From NCBI GenBank assembly GCA_945910005.1, contig OX246748.1, positions 13,517,733-13,581,732 of the forward strand: a stretch of DNA of 64,000 nt, read 5' to 3'. How positions within the stretch are numbered: position 1 is the stretch's first letter; every line of letters starts with the position of its first letter. The translations under genes were made by a program, and so were the position numbers. The notes under the pieces were generated by a model, which was given only the letters and a program-made list of their open reading frames with translations, was not told where the DNA came from and did no database searches. Source of the stretch: Isoperla grammatica. Lineage: Eukaryota > Arthropoda > Insecta > Plecoptera > Perlodidae. Below are positions 1 to 10,000 of this stretch, piece by piece.

Positions 1-190
1 CACCAATTAACGGCCACCAACGTACAGAATAACTATTTTTACATAGATGGGGTTGGGGGGCTCGAAGGTTTGCCGCGGCCCCCAACCCCCCATTTTTCAC
101 AATAAAAAAAAATCTGTAGTAAATATGTGTTTTCAAGTTATTTGTAATATCATCCTGTTACCATTTCAATAAAGTCTCAGATCTCATTCA
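1..190 (+). CDS. 3' terminal coding segment plus 3' UTR, unknown gene (partial)
   Basis: The frame is open from base 1 and stops at TAA 103-105, giving 34 codons that include the stretch NVQNNYFYIDGVGGLEGLP and end in a proline-rich tail. An AATAAA signal at 168-173 follows the stop at the distance expected of a short 3' UTR. The same peptide occurs at 19,422-19,506 and, more diverged, at 56,795-56,900. Between the first two copies I count six differing codons in the aligned core; five are synonymous and one changes Thr to His, which suggests selection on the protein. The family is not recognised. The upstream part lies outside the window. It could be a host last exon or the end of an ORF carried by a repeat. 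Confidence 0.45.
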
Positions 191-239
191 CATCTCGTTC
201 AAGACCAAACGATTGGCTATCGGGCCACGGGACCTGGCT

Positions 240-700
240 GGAAGGTTTTATGTTACTTTGTGTTTAATGACGTACTCGACAACTGTAGGTGATTTGAGGG
301 CACGGGGTGGTTAAGGAAAGAAACAAGTAAGAAGGTTAAGACAAAAGAGGGTTTTGTGGAGGATGAGGCGTATGGGAAGACATAATTGATTGTTTGATTG
401 ATATTTGGGCTTAACGTCTCATATTTTTGCAACGTGGCTAATCGAGACAATGATCGGGTGAATTATGAAGATGATGGGGGTTGTTAAAGTGTGGTAGTGG
501 TAAAGGGCCAGTGGGTGGGCGGGGAGGAAAGGGGAAAAGGGGAAAAGGGAGGAGAAGGGAGTGGGGTGTGAACTGCACTTCGTCTGACTTCTTATGCCTG
601 CGGAAGCGTATGCTTTTGGTAGGGCCACCCTAGCCGGACTGGTTTGATTGATTGATATTTAGGCTTAACGTCTCATATTTTTGCAACGAGGCTAATGATA
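240..700 (-). repeat. Family D fragment and family A copies with an inverted hairpin module
   Basis: Bases 264-285 carry the family D motif (GTTTAATGACGTACTCGACAACT). From about 395 a family A copy starts with TTTGGGCTTAACGTCTCATATTTTTGC and runs into its G-rich tract. At 596-643 the three-way-junction module is present on the opposite strand to every other copy in the window. A second short family A tail begins near 645. Confidence 0.8.
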
Positions 701-1165
701 ATGATAATGATATTTGGGCTTAACGTCTCGAGACAGTGAGTGGGTGATATATGAAGATGAAATATGGCGCTGTTGGAGGAAAGGGGCAAGTAGGAGGGAG
801 CGTGAGGAAAGGGGAAAGGGGATTGGGGTGTGGACTGCACTTCGTCTGACTGGTCGGGGGCTGTTTGGAGGAATGGGCCAAGTGGTATTATGGTTCAGTA
901 GACGTCTGTTGCTATGGTGTTGTTTTTGCCGTTGCTATGCATTATATATTTTCTTCTTTTCTGTAGTGTCTGATCGATTATTATTATTATTATTACTGGG
1001 GCTTAACGTCTCATATTTATGCAACGATGGCTAATCGAGACGATGAGCGGGTGATAATGAAGATGAGAAAGATGATAATGAAGTAAAAGGCCACATCCGA
1101 ATCAAATCCATTGTACGTCGCGTGAGTCGTCATACGGGAGATTAGTAGTGTCTGATCATTATCAA
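701..1165 (-). repeat. Family A copy followed by a family C copy
   Basis: 701-870 is a family A fragment with its GGGG-rich tract and the GTGTGGACTGCACTTCGTCTGAC block. 995-1145 is family C: GGGGCTTAACGTCTCATATTTATGCAACG, then GATGAGAAAGATGATAATGAAG and the CCACATCCGAATC block. The 106-aa open frame across this region is accidental. Confidence 0.8.
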
Positions 1166-1377
1166 AATGTAAAACCTTATAATGTAGGTGTATTGTCTGA
1201 TGTGTGTCTGATCTTGTCTGTAATATTTCTTTTAAGTGGTATTGTACATTTCAGTATATTATGAATATTCAAATAAAATTATTGAAATATTAACACACCC
1301 TAAGCCAAACTATACCCAGACCCGATGGGGGTTCCTCGTACGACGGGCAGAGTCACTGATCGAAATTTCGAAATTTG

Positions 1378-1570
1378 AAAAATATTTGATTTAAGAGCGC
1401 TTTACCCAGTTAGTTCATTTTGTACCACCAAGATGGTGTTTTGTGTTTTGCTCGTTGGATAATTAAGTAACCACAAAATAAGTAATCAATGGTTAAATTT
1501 TATATTATTTAAATTTGTTTGATATAATATTTAAAGCGGTTTTATCTTATTTTAGAGTTTTTTTAACAAC
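1378..1570 (-). repeat. Old, diverged LINE-B 3' tail
   Basis: The segment aligns loosely with the LINE-B 3' UTR: TTTAAGAGCGCTTTACCCAGTTAG, TTTTGTACCACCAAGATGGTG, then AATTAAGTAACC and an AT-rich stretch. It is more diverged than the other copies and therefore probably older. A mollusc-type CCTCGTACGACGGGCAGAGTCAC motif lies just before it at 1,333. Confidence 0.6.
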
Positions 1571-1665
1571 AGAGTTCTGACAGGGTCACATTTTGAGACA
1601 ACACCGCTGAGGGCAGCTGCACGGCTTCACCACACCATGATTGCTGCCTCGTACGACGAGCAGAG

Positions 1666-2136
1666 TCACTGGTCGTACCGCTGAGCGCCTATGCCCCCCT
1701 CGAAACCACTACATGGCTTCACCTCTAGCCACACCATAATAGCCATGAGAGCGGCGCAGTTGACCAGTGCGCACAACAGCAGCGCCACCAGTAGTGTCAC
1801 AACCACCGCCTTGTGGTTCACCTCCAGTGGGTGTTTCGTCGTCCACAGGAGTCTCATGGAGGCCACCATGTTGCGCTCGTCGGCCATCTTGCGCTCGTCC
1901 GCCATTTTGCGCTCGTCGGTCATTTTGCGCTCGTCGGCCATCTTGCACTCCTCCGCCATTTTGCGCTCGTCGGCCATCTTGCGCTCGTCCGCCATTTTGC
2001 GCTCGTCGGTCATTTTGCGCTCGTCCGCCATCTTGCGTTTGTCGGCAGTTTTGTGATCCTCCGCCATCTCATGATAAGCCACTAGCTTGCCGCTGCCACT
2101 CAGCTCGTTCCCTTCGAACTGTTTCACGACATCCAT
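1666..2136 (-). CDS. Hexapeptide-repeat single-pass membrane protein
   Basis: This is a 156-aa frame starting at the ATG at 2,134-2,136. Residues 1-30 are polar. About residues 31-90 are a tandem hexapeptide array of the type KMADER, KMTDER or KMAEEC, encoded by 18-bp units. The order ADER-TDER-ADER-ADER-variant appears twice, giving a 90-bp higher-order repeat. The array is Lys/Glu/Asp/Arg-rich and probably helical. One strong membrane segment follows (AVVVTLLVALLLCALVNCAA and on to about residue 134), then VKPCSGFEGG and a short tail. No signal peptide is visible, so a charged cytoplasmic arm on a single helix is my inference. The membrane segment and the following Pro-Cys-Gly-rich end match the minus-strand frame at 3,778-3,945, so the two are probably paralogues. 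The last codons abut a mollusc-type repeat motif. Function unknown. Confidence 0.6.
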   Translation of the reverse strand: MDVVKQFEGNELSGSGKLVAYHEMAEDHKTADKRKMADERKMTDERKMADERKMADERKMAEECKMADERKMTDERKMADERKMADERNMVASMRLLWTTKHPLEVNHKAVVVTLLVALLLCALVNCAALMAIMVWLEVKPCSGFEGGIGAQRYDQ

Positions 2137-2960
2137 ATTAATTAGTTTTATAACGTTTCAGTTAACAGTTCAATAGTGTTGTGTAGTTTAACAACAGCTG
2201 TTTCACCTATATCTCAGTTGAATGTTACTATTACTTAAATTGAGCTTGCGTATAGCTATATATTAGCTTGTCATTGCATATTGACACGGTATGCATAGTG
2301 TATTACCTTCACCCATTATAGAATTATTGTAACATAGGCCTTCACATTTGTGTTGACTAATTATTGAAACTATCATTTTCGTCTTGATTATATCATCATC
2401 ATCATCAATTATTTGACTTCATTTGCACATGAATATTGAACACTCGTTTATAAAATGTTGTATTTATTTATGAAATATATTATTTTTTTTTATATCTGCT
2501 CCCTGTGTCCAACAATAAAAAATAAATAACACATAACAATAAATCGAGCAGTCGACTTAAATCAATTTTAGGGTAAGTACGCTGGAGACTTGTGGTCGCC
2601 CAATGTATGTTTCTACAGCAGACAAATCAATTGTTCTTCTAACTTTATCTTTTCATGTCATATGTTTAAATTCAACTTTCATTTTGCGATAATATTTACA
2701 GCGGCAGCAGCAGCGCGATGTGTTGATTTCATTTAGACAATAAATTTACAGAATTTATCCCCTCACAATGTAACATGTGGGGAAGGTGTCGAACGACGTA
2801 CTTAACACTCACGTGATATAATAATACATTAGTTTGCCTAGTCAATTATCACGCCAAGTACTTCTTAACACGATCACTGTTTGACTAGATAGGCACGTCA
2901 AACACACGCGCGTAGCACGTATATAGAGTAATCGCCCCCAATCTGTGTTGTGTTCCCGTG
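2137..2960. other. AT-rich intergenic region
   Basis: This is upstream of the hexapeptide gene on the minus strand. It is AT-rich with short A/T runs and a (TCA)n stretch near 2,393-2,406. A TATAAAA-like string sits about 10 bases before the ATG (near 2,147), too close to be a usual TATA box. No gene or recognised repeat was found. Confidence 0.5.
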
Positions 2961-3519
2961 TCCACAGAGCGGAACTGTTTACTCGTAAACCTGGACGTGA
3001 CTCGACGTGTAACATTCACCATGCACACCGACACACACACACACAAACACACGGTTAATAATTCACGTCAGTGTCAACACGGCCCGTATGAAGTGTACCC
3101 ACGCCGCTGCGGTTGTTTGCCCCCCCACTCTGACGAGCGAGCGTTACTAACACACGTACGTAAATAAATAGTAGACCGAAGATGAAAGAAAGTCTTCCAC
3201 GAAGAGAGAAAATTATCTAAACGCCGCACGAGAATCAATTCAGCCAATATTTGAGGTAGTTCCATCAACTTACGGCGTGTCGATCACATCACTTGATACG
3301 TCGCATATTTTCACCGTGGGTGTTTATTCCCTCTAGAGTTTGATACCAAGTTCGGATTGGAGTGTTTATTCTAAACAGCGGAAATAAAGTTTACTCTATA
3401 TCACCATTCTGAGAATCTAGATGTAAACGGTGAATTGCGAGCCGAAATATCAACGAGGCACATTGTAGCCGGCCGGTGGCGGTATGTATATTATTCAGAC
3501 CAATCCCCACCGCATCGTA

Positions 3520-3830
3520 GATATTTCGAGCGTGAGCGAGTACACATTGTATCAGGGTTGCATGAGCAACGAGGAGGTGATGGTGACGTCACTTCACCTC
3601 ACGACTATCCGTGTCCGAAGACTTTTCCGTTCCCGAATGAGTCGACGTTGTATCAGGGTCTCAGAAAGCACCAGGAGGTAGAACCGCACCGCGTCCTTTC
3701 CGAAGACTCCTCCCTCCGTGTCGGAACAAGTCGATGTTGTATCAGGATCTCAGAATATACTGGGTGGTAGAACCACACTATCCGTGTCCGAAGCCACCGT
3801 GCCCGAACGAGTCGACGTTGTAACAGGGTC
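3520..3830 (-). repeat. Tandem degenerate copies of a gene's 3' end
   Basis: Four imperfect copies of a segment read on the plus strand as GTCGACGTTGTATCAGGGTCTCAG occur near 3,540, 3,640, 3,727 and 3,810, about 83-105 bp apart. On the minus strand the copy at 3,778-3,835 encodes the C-terminus of the neighbouring membrane protein (LRPCYNVDSFGHGG and stop). The other copies encode related but stop-interrupted versions such as YNIDLFRHGG. They look like tandem duplications of the last coding segment, either dead or alternative terminal exons. Confidence 0.5.
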
Positions 3831-3945
3831 GCAGGAGGAACCAGATGATGATGGTGATGAGAACAGCACAACAGCACAACACGGACAGCAACAGGATGAC
3901 CAACAGCATCAACATCGCAGGGTCGGTCTCTTGCAATCCGCGTAG
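3778..3945 (-). CDS. Single-pass membrane protein, C-terminal exon (paralogue of the 1.7-kb gene)
   Basis: The minus-strand frame reads MLMLLVILLLSVLCCCAVL, continues through a hydrophobic stretch to WFLLRPC, and ends in a Gly/His/Phe tail and TAG. The frame is open upstream to about 3,987 but without an ATG, so the true start is either the internal Met near 3,921 or an upstream exon. The pattern of a hydrophobic helix, W, a few residues, then PC and Gly-rich matches residues 107-145 of the protein at 1,666-2,136. The hexapeptide array is absent. Function unknown; I infer a two-member local family on one strand. Confidence 0.5.
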   Translation of the reverse strand, partial: LRGLQETDPAMLMLLVILLLSVLCCCAVLITIIIWFLLRPCYNVDSFGHGGFGHG

Positions 3946-4079
3946 ATGATAGAGGTGCCTCACGCGTGCAAGTCGACCCTCTACCACCTACCTCTACTAT
4001 TGTTTCCTCCACTTCTAGCTAGATTGTTGTAGTAAGCTGCCTTGTACGTTAACGTTGTGCATTAAACCGTGTATCATGG

Positions 4080-4570
4080 ACAATGTTTGGTGGAAGGGCG
4101 AAACCTAGAGGCCTAGTCTACAGAAACTGCGATTGCTACCGAATCGTGGCAACTGTATATCCGGTGCGTGGCCAACAACAGTGTCTACCACTGTTGTAAA
4201 GTGAGTGTAGTCCTCATCGTGACCCGCTATGATTTAAACCGTTGCACACACACACACTGTTCTGAAGGAGGGCTAAAACGAGAGGCCCTCTTCACAAACC
4301 TCTACGATTTCAACCGAATTGTATAAACTGTTTTCCCTGTGCACGGAATAAACAGGTATTCAACACTAGCCTCTGCCATTGTAGCAAATTGACGAGTTCC
4401 TCTACACACAAACTTCTACGATGGTAACCGAATCGCGGATACTGTTTGAGCGGTGCGTGTGTTCGTCACTAGCCTCTATCATTGTATAACGTTAGTGCCA
4501 TCTAGAGGCCCTCTAAGTAAACTTCTACGATTTAACCTGAAGGATCAAAACTCAAGGTCTTTCACACGAC
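4080..4570. repeat. Diverged tandem repeat, period about 110-175 bp
   Basis: Four related blocks start near 4,122, 4,298, 4,410 and 4,520. Each contains a variant of ACTTCTACGATTTTAACCGA. The first three continue with a CTGTTT-like and GTGCGTG-like stretch and then CACTAGCCTCTACCATTGTA. No open frame runs through them. Purpose unknown. Confidence 0.5.
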
Positions 4571-5300
4571 CTTCTACCACTGCACACGAAGAGCATAGCA
4601 AAGTGTAGCCTCTATGACGACGGAGCGACCCCCCTAGCGCGCAACACTACAGAGGCATCCCGCAGTCTACCCTCAACACGGGACGGCAGCGACCCCACAG
4701 TGTCTGAGACCAAGCCCGGTAGCCTACTGGCCAAGTTCACTGGCTCAAACCACCGCCACACGAGCATATATTAATTACAAGGCTCCGTGTTCGTCCACCG
4801 CCTAGTGGATAAAGTCCTACTCGAGCACGGAGCCAGATCACTATCGCCGTGTCGGGGGGAGGGGCCTAGAAATGTCCACCACGCGAATGTGTAGTCAACT
4901 CATTATCAATGCATGTTCCCTCGAATTACGGGTTTCGGTAAAAAGCGTAGTTGGTTCCACTCTGATATTGTACGTTGGGGTTTTCATGGTAATTGAGCAT
5001 TTAATCTGTGAATCGATCGCTTTATATTGTTTTAAGTACGATCACCTGCTCGTTTGGACCATATATAATACTAATGTCTCGTTCGGACATAACAGAATAC
5101 TTAACGTTTGTAATAACTGTCTGTCATATGCGTCAAGCAAGCCACCATTTCGCTGGAATACTATTAAGATTAAATTAATAATGTACCCTTCCAACATAAA
5201 ACGTCCCTATCAGTCCTTTTAATTGTTACTTTTATTATTTATTGTTTAAACGGCGTACTTACTGTAAGGTCATATCAGGTAGGTCATCGCCTTGTACGAC
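4570..5300. other. Unannotated stretch with family D motif at its end
   Basis: A 116-aa open frame at 4,872-5,222 has no domain or composition I trust. 5,235-5,320 carries diverged family D (TTGTTTAAACGGCGTACTTACTG) followed by CCTTGTACGACAGGCAGAGC. Confidence 0.4.
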
Positions 5301-5349
5301 AGGCAGAGCTACCATGGACAAATTCTATACACCGGGATCAAAAACAGAA

Positions 5350-5640
5350 ACTTGATTAAAAAAATTGATTCATTGATATGGCTTAAAGTCTCATATTTTT
5401 GCAACTTGGCTAATCGAGACGACGAGTGGGTGAAATATGAAGCTGATTGGGGTGTGTTAAGAGATAAAGGGCCAGTGGTAGGGCGGCCGTGAAAAGGGAT
5501 AAGGGAGGAAAAGGGAATGAGATTTGATTGATTATTTGGGCTTAGTACGTCTTATATTTTTGCAACTTGGCTAATCAAGACAATGAGTGGGTGATAATGA
5601 AGATGAAATTGAGGAGGATGTGGACTGTATTTCGTCTGAC
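5350..5640 (-). repeat. Two family A copies in tandem
   Basis: Tails of the GGCTTAAAGTCTCATATTTTTGC type start near 5,380 and 5,535. Both are truncated in or before the G-rich tract. The second ends with the GTGGACTGTATTTCGTCTGAC block. Confidence 0.8.
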
Positions 5641-6300
5641 TTCTTCACTTCTCCACCTCGATCCCAGACTCGGACCAGACGTGATGCCAGCAATCCAACT
5701 CAACGCATGCCAACACGAAGTTATACGATACCCTACGAACATTATAATGCTAATTTAAACCACCTACACACGTGTTAATATCAAATATGCCTCTACGCCG
5801 TATACGTGCGAATGCAAATTCATCCCCTTCAAACATATCAATGTACAATCATCCCCTATACGTACGTGCCGCTAGCCGGACACAAGGGATAAAACCAACC
5901 CCTTTGAAACCACCCGGTCACACACGTGAGCTTATCAATGGCTTCATTTGATTCCCCCCCCGGCTCCAGTCACGTTTCACGCGACCTCTGAGCGACCTTC
6001 AACTAATATACCCCTCGTGCGGACGTTCGTTCCTGTGTCGAAGTGTATTTCGAGGGCAGTGGTCCACTCGACGCACGGCAGCTGTGTGTGTTCCCATGAT
6101 GCAATGCTCGCTGCATGTTTGGTGACGTCAGCCGTTATCAATTACGAACCTAATCGGGCTATTAGCGTAACACAGGTGTGAATGAGTGACTAAGCCGTTG
6201 CGGCTTGGGGACGCGATTATGTGTTGGACACGGGGAGATTGCGAGGGTAGGTACACAATTGCGACAAGATGGTGTTTGCACGGGGATGGTTTTGGTCGGT
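5640..6300. other. No gene recognised
   Basis: Single-copy-looking sequence containing only short unsupported frames. A (GATT)n microsatellite follows at 6,306-6,340. Confidence 0.4.
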
Positions 6301-6535
6301 TTTCTTTATTGATTGATTGATTGATGATTGATTGATTGATTATTTCTGCACTTAATGTATCGTTTTTATGATGTGGCACTAATAGGCAACACGCGTACGA
6401 TTTTTTTTGTTAAACCAAACACTTACTATAATAATAATAATAATAGTATCAGATACAAAAAGTATATTAATGCAAGTCCCAAGTAAAAAAGAAATTTTCA
6501 AATAGGTTTAATGTGGTCTCATTTATTGAAGTTTA

Positions 6536-6660
6536 AACTCGGATTGATTGATAATTGGGCTTAACGTCTTATATTTCTGCAACTTGGCTAATCAAGACGA
6601 TGAGTAGCTGATAATGACGATGAACTTAGGGGCTCTTTGGAGGAAAGGGGCAAGTAGGAG
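6536..6660 (-). repeat. Family A copy, truncated
   Basis: GATTGATTGATAATTGGGC leads into CTTAACGTCTTATATTTCTGCAACTTGG and the start of the G-rich tract, where the copy stops. 6,661-7,050 is single-copy-looking with nothing recognised. Confidence 0.8.
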
Positions 6661-7049
6661 GACTCGGGGATCTGAAACGCGTACAGGTGGCTGTGACGCA
6701 ATGATTGTGTAGACGTGGCGTAACAGACCAATCGCTGAGGCGGTGAGCGTACACAGTACAAAACTATGACGTCAAATCCACTCTACATGGCGGCGGCTCG
6801 TTTTTCGCGCCCTTTTATTTATCGTTACTAAACCAATTATTTTGAGGCATAGACTGATGATCCGTTTTTTCAAAATTCAAAGACACAAAATTATTAAATG
6901 AGAGACAAGGTATTTAAAAATCGATTAAAATTTGCATACGCGTGTTCCCTATTGAGACTATACTGGTTGTTCTGTGTTATACACATTGTAATGAATCGAT
7001 CCATTCGGTCTGGAATTAGGTGTTGATTAGGTGTTAATAGAGGGTGTTT

Positions 7050-7440
7050 GGATTGATTGAGGAGGGCAGGGAGGAAGGGTTAAAGGGGAGATAATGTGAA
7101 AGGGGATGTGCACTGTATTTCGTCTTACTTCTCCTCCTGGACCAGTCCGGATTGATATTTGGGCTTAACGTCTCATATTTTTGCAACGAGGCTAATCGAG
7201 ACAATGAGTGGGTGATATATGAAGATGAAATAGGGTAGGGGGTTGTTTGGAGGAAAGGGGCAAGTAGGGGGGCGCGTGAGGAAAGGGGAAAGGGGATTGG
7301 GGTGTGGACTGCACTTCGTCTGACTTCTCCTCCTCGACCAGTCCGGCTAGGTGGCCCTACCAGAAGCATACGCTTCCGCCGGCATAGCTCTCGGGATCAA
7401 CAAAGCACACACACCTGCCCACCACGATAAGGTAGCAGAC
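7050..7440 (-). repeat. Family A: truncated copy plus near-complete copy
   Basis: 7,141-7,440 contains, left to right, the tail, the AATGAGTGGGTGATATATG block, the G-rich tract, the CTTCGTCTGACTTCTCCTCC block and the three-way-junction module (7,344-7,384, one base short in an arm). It then has CATAGCTCTCGGGATC, and it ends inside the terminal hairpin. Confidence 0.85.
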
Positions 7441-7777
7441 TAGCAGTCATTGATTAACTAGGCCATAAGTCATTGGACACCGTGAACATCGTCACGAGGT
7501 GTCATGTGTGAGCCATTACTATAGAAATAAGAAGAAAAAAACGTTTAAATTTGGAGATAAAGGGAAAAAGACGAGATGATGAATGCGCCCTGGCAGATCA
7601 GCCGAGGCTGCCCCGGCTGGTTCAACGCGCAATGAATAATATAGTTGATTGATTGCATTATTGTAGAACTAACCCACACTCGCCCGTGAGTGATGACAGT
7701 ACTCGTCAAACTCCTCAACGACGGGACATCGCGTGAATACTTGGATAACCGCATCGTGCCCGTGCTTCGGAGACGCT

Positions 7778-8149
7778 CGAATTTGAATTTATTTGAATTT
7801 ATTGGGTTTAAGGGCGCTTCAACCAGTTAGGTCATTTTGCGCCACCAAGATGGTGTTTTGCAAGCTTAATAATTAAGTAACTATGAAACTGTTAATTATA
7901 TTTTAATTTTATATGAATTAAATTTAAGTTATTTTATATTTAATATTGGTTGTAATGTAATTTTTAAAATTGTTGGAAAAACTGTGTGCGGACAAGAAAT
8001 TTCAAAAGTTTATCACAATTCTCGTATCACAAAAGTTCTTCATACAACGGGGAAAGCTTTAATTGTGTTTTCAACACATCATGTTTGGTACATTCTGACA
8101 ATATGTGACGTACAGTCAGAGTAACGTCACAAGTGTCCCGGCCTTTAGT
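7778..8149 (-). mobile_element. LINE-B 3' end (non-LTR retrotransposon) with ORF2 C-terminus
   Basis: Read on the minus strand: 8,137-8,027 encodes the end of an ORF2 (CDVTLTVRHILSEC through SPLYEELL, then TGA). A 3' UTR of about 230 bp follows, ending TTAAACCCAATAAATTCAAAT with the AATTCAAAT unit repeated. The C..C...LT..HIL..C pattern is the usual zinc-knuckle-like C-terminus of Jockey/I-type LINEs. The copy is 5'-truncated. A 13-base exact repeat (CGCATCGTGCCCG) lies at 7,750-7,762 and 8,150-8,162. The right copy abuts the truncation point; the left one is 15 bases or so from the tail, so it is a probable but imperfect target-site duplication. Confidence 0.75.
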
Positions 8150-8299
8150 CGCATCGTGCCCGAGCAGGTTATCTTGGCGTGGGAGTTTATTGGCTGAGAC
8201 ATTCGTCAGCGTCCTCCCATTCCGAATTCAACCTACACATTTGTAAAATCAAACTCAAAAGAAGTTGTTGGCATTATTATAGACCATAAATATTTTAGT

Positions 8300-8790
8300 A
8301 TTATTTGGGCTTAACGTCTCATTTTTGCAACGAGGCTAATCGAGACAATGCCAATCATGCATTTCTTCCGCAAAGTACTCGCCATCCCTTGTAGTACAGA
8401 CACCTCCAAACCATATTAGCCTCCAACGACCACGACAAAAATGTCACATTATCCTCTATGTATCAACCATTAAACACAATTATTAGTTTAAATAATTAAC
8501 TTAAGCGAATTCCTCGAATTCAGTATTTGATGTTGATTTAGATTTTGGGTTATTCATTTCGATTGATTGATATCTAGGCTTAACGTCTCATATTTTTGCA
8601 ACTAAGCTAATCGAGACAATGAGTGGGTGTAATATGAAGATGAAATAGGGGGCTATTTGGAGGAAAGGGGCAAGTAGGAGTGCTGGGAGGAAAGGGGATT
8701 GGGGTGTGGACTGCATTTCGTCTGACTTCTCTTCAACCAGTCCGGCTAGGCTGGCCCTACCAGAAGCATACGCGCTCATACGGCAAACAG
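8300..8790 (-). repeat. Family A fragments
   Basis: 8,308-8,350 is a tail only. 8,570-8,785 is a longer copy that reaches a damaged three-way-junction module (its second arm ends in CGCTCATACGG). Between them lies about 200 bp with nothing recognised. Confidence 0.75.
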
Positions 8791-9039
8791 TTCTACGCGT
8801 TCTATCAGCAAATGCCAATACTCTTGAGCCCCTTGCTTTAGGGCTTAGCTTAAAGTATCGGTGAGATCTCTTCACGTTCCTCGCGGATATATTTGTAGAA
8901 AAGATTTATCTCAGGAAAAGACACGAGCCGACTCTTGTTCTAATTTATTCAACTCCTTAATGTGGCCACTGAAGACGAGAACGCTTTGGAACCGAGAGAT
9001 ATAGACATAGTACGATGTACTAACCTGGTTCGAGTGATT

Positions 9040-9178
9040 TGATTTGATTATTTGGGCTTAACGTCTCATATTTTTGCAACGAGGCTAATCGAGACAATGA
9101 GTGGGTGATATATGAAGATAAAGAGAGAGAGAGAGATAATTAATTTAATTAATTTAATTTAATTTAATTAGAGAGAGA

Positions 9179-9241
<63 letters not shown>

Positions 9242-9345
9242 ATTGATTGATTGATATTCGGGCTTAACGTCTCACATATTTTTGCAACTTGGCTAATTGA
9301 GACGATGAGTGGGTGAAATATTAAGAAATAAAGGGGGAGGGGGGG
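9040..9345 (-). repeat. Family A tails around a long (GA)n tract
   Basis: Family A tails sit at 9,050-9,125 and 9,239-9,330. Between them are GAGAGA runs (9,119-9,137 and 9,171-9,238) broken by an AATTTAATT-type stretch. Confidence 0.8.
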
Positions 9346-9822
9346 TAAATAGACACGTCCTTAGTACGAAGTACTAACGGTTTAAGAGAGAAAGAGAGAG
9401 AGTATTAATAAAAAGAAATATCCATCCCCATTCTTAATACCTTTTCCCCTTAAAGTATTGCATATTTATTCAAGAAATCCCCCTGGGAAACGCATTTAAA
9501 AAAGAACACCAGCTTCCTCGAATGCAAATCTCGGCGAGATTCCGACAATGCCCGAACGAGCATTCCTCTTGTGTTATTTAGCGATGTCGCCCGCGTTGTA
9601 TTATGTATGAATTAGCGGAGACAATGGTTGTCTTATCTCGCCGAGTGGGATGTTAAGATTACACCCCCTCCTCCCCCCCACCACCACCCTTTGTTTCGCT
9701 ATCCGTGTGACGCAGAACACACTACTACTGTCGCATCACCCTGAGTCTGCGCCCAGGTACTAGAAAGGCTCTAATTAGATTTCGATTATTATAGGTAAAC
9801 CAAGACAACCTTTAGACACATT

Positions 9823-9996
9823 TGGAATTTATTGGGTTTAAGGGCGCTTTAACCAGTTTGGTCATTTTGCGCCACCAAGATGGTGTTTGCAAGCTAAATA
9901 ATAAAGTAACTATGAAAGTAGTAATTATGTTTTAATTGTATATGAATTGAATTTGAGTAATTTTATATTTAATATTGGTTGTATTGTATTTTTTAA
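9823..9996 (-). mobile_element. LINE-B 3' tail with target-site duplication
   Basis: A 5'-truncated LINE-B 3' UTR in minus orientation. It is flanked by near-identical direct repeats: ACCTTTAGACACAT just left of its tail and ACCTTAGACACAT just right of its truncated end. The duplication of about 13 bp is the expected footprint of target-primed reverse transcription. Confidence 0.75.
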
Positions 9997-10000
9997 ACCT

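Noticed and set aside
1691..2141. Plus-strand Ser/Cys/Leu-rich frames opposite the hexapeptide gene
   Set aside because: Shadows of an 18-bp repeat on the other strand; low-complexity composition.
3653..4012. 119-aa minus frame with HHHHH
   Set aside because: Alternative frame over the membrane-protein segment; the hydrophobic frame with paralogy to the 1.7-kb gene is better supported.
4872..5222. 116-aa plus-strand frame
   Set aside because: AT-rich composition, no recognisable motif, abuts repeat sequence.
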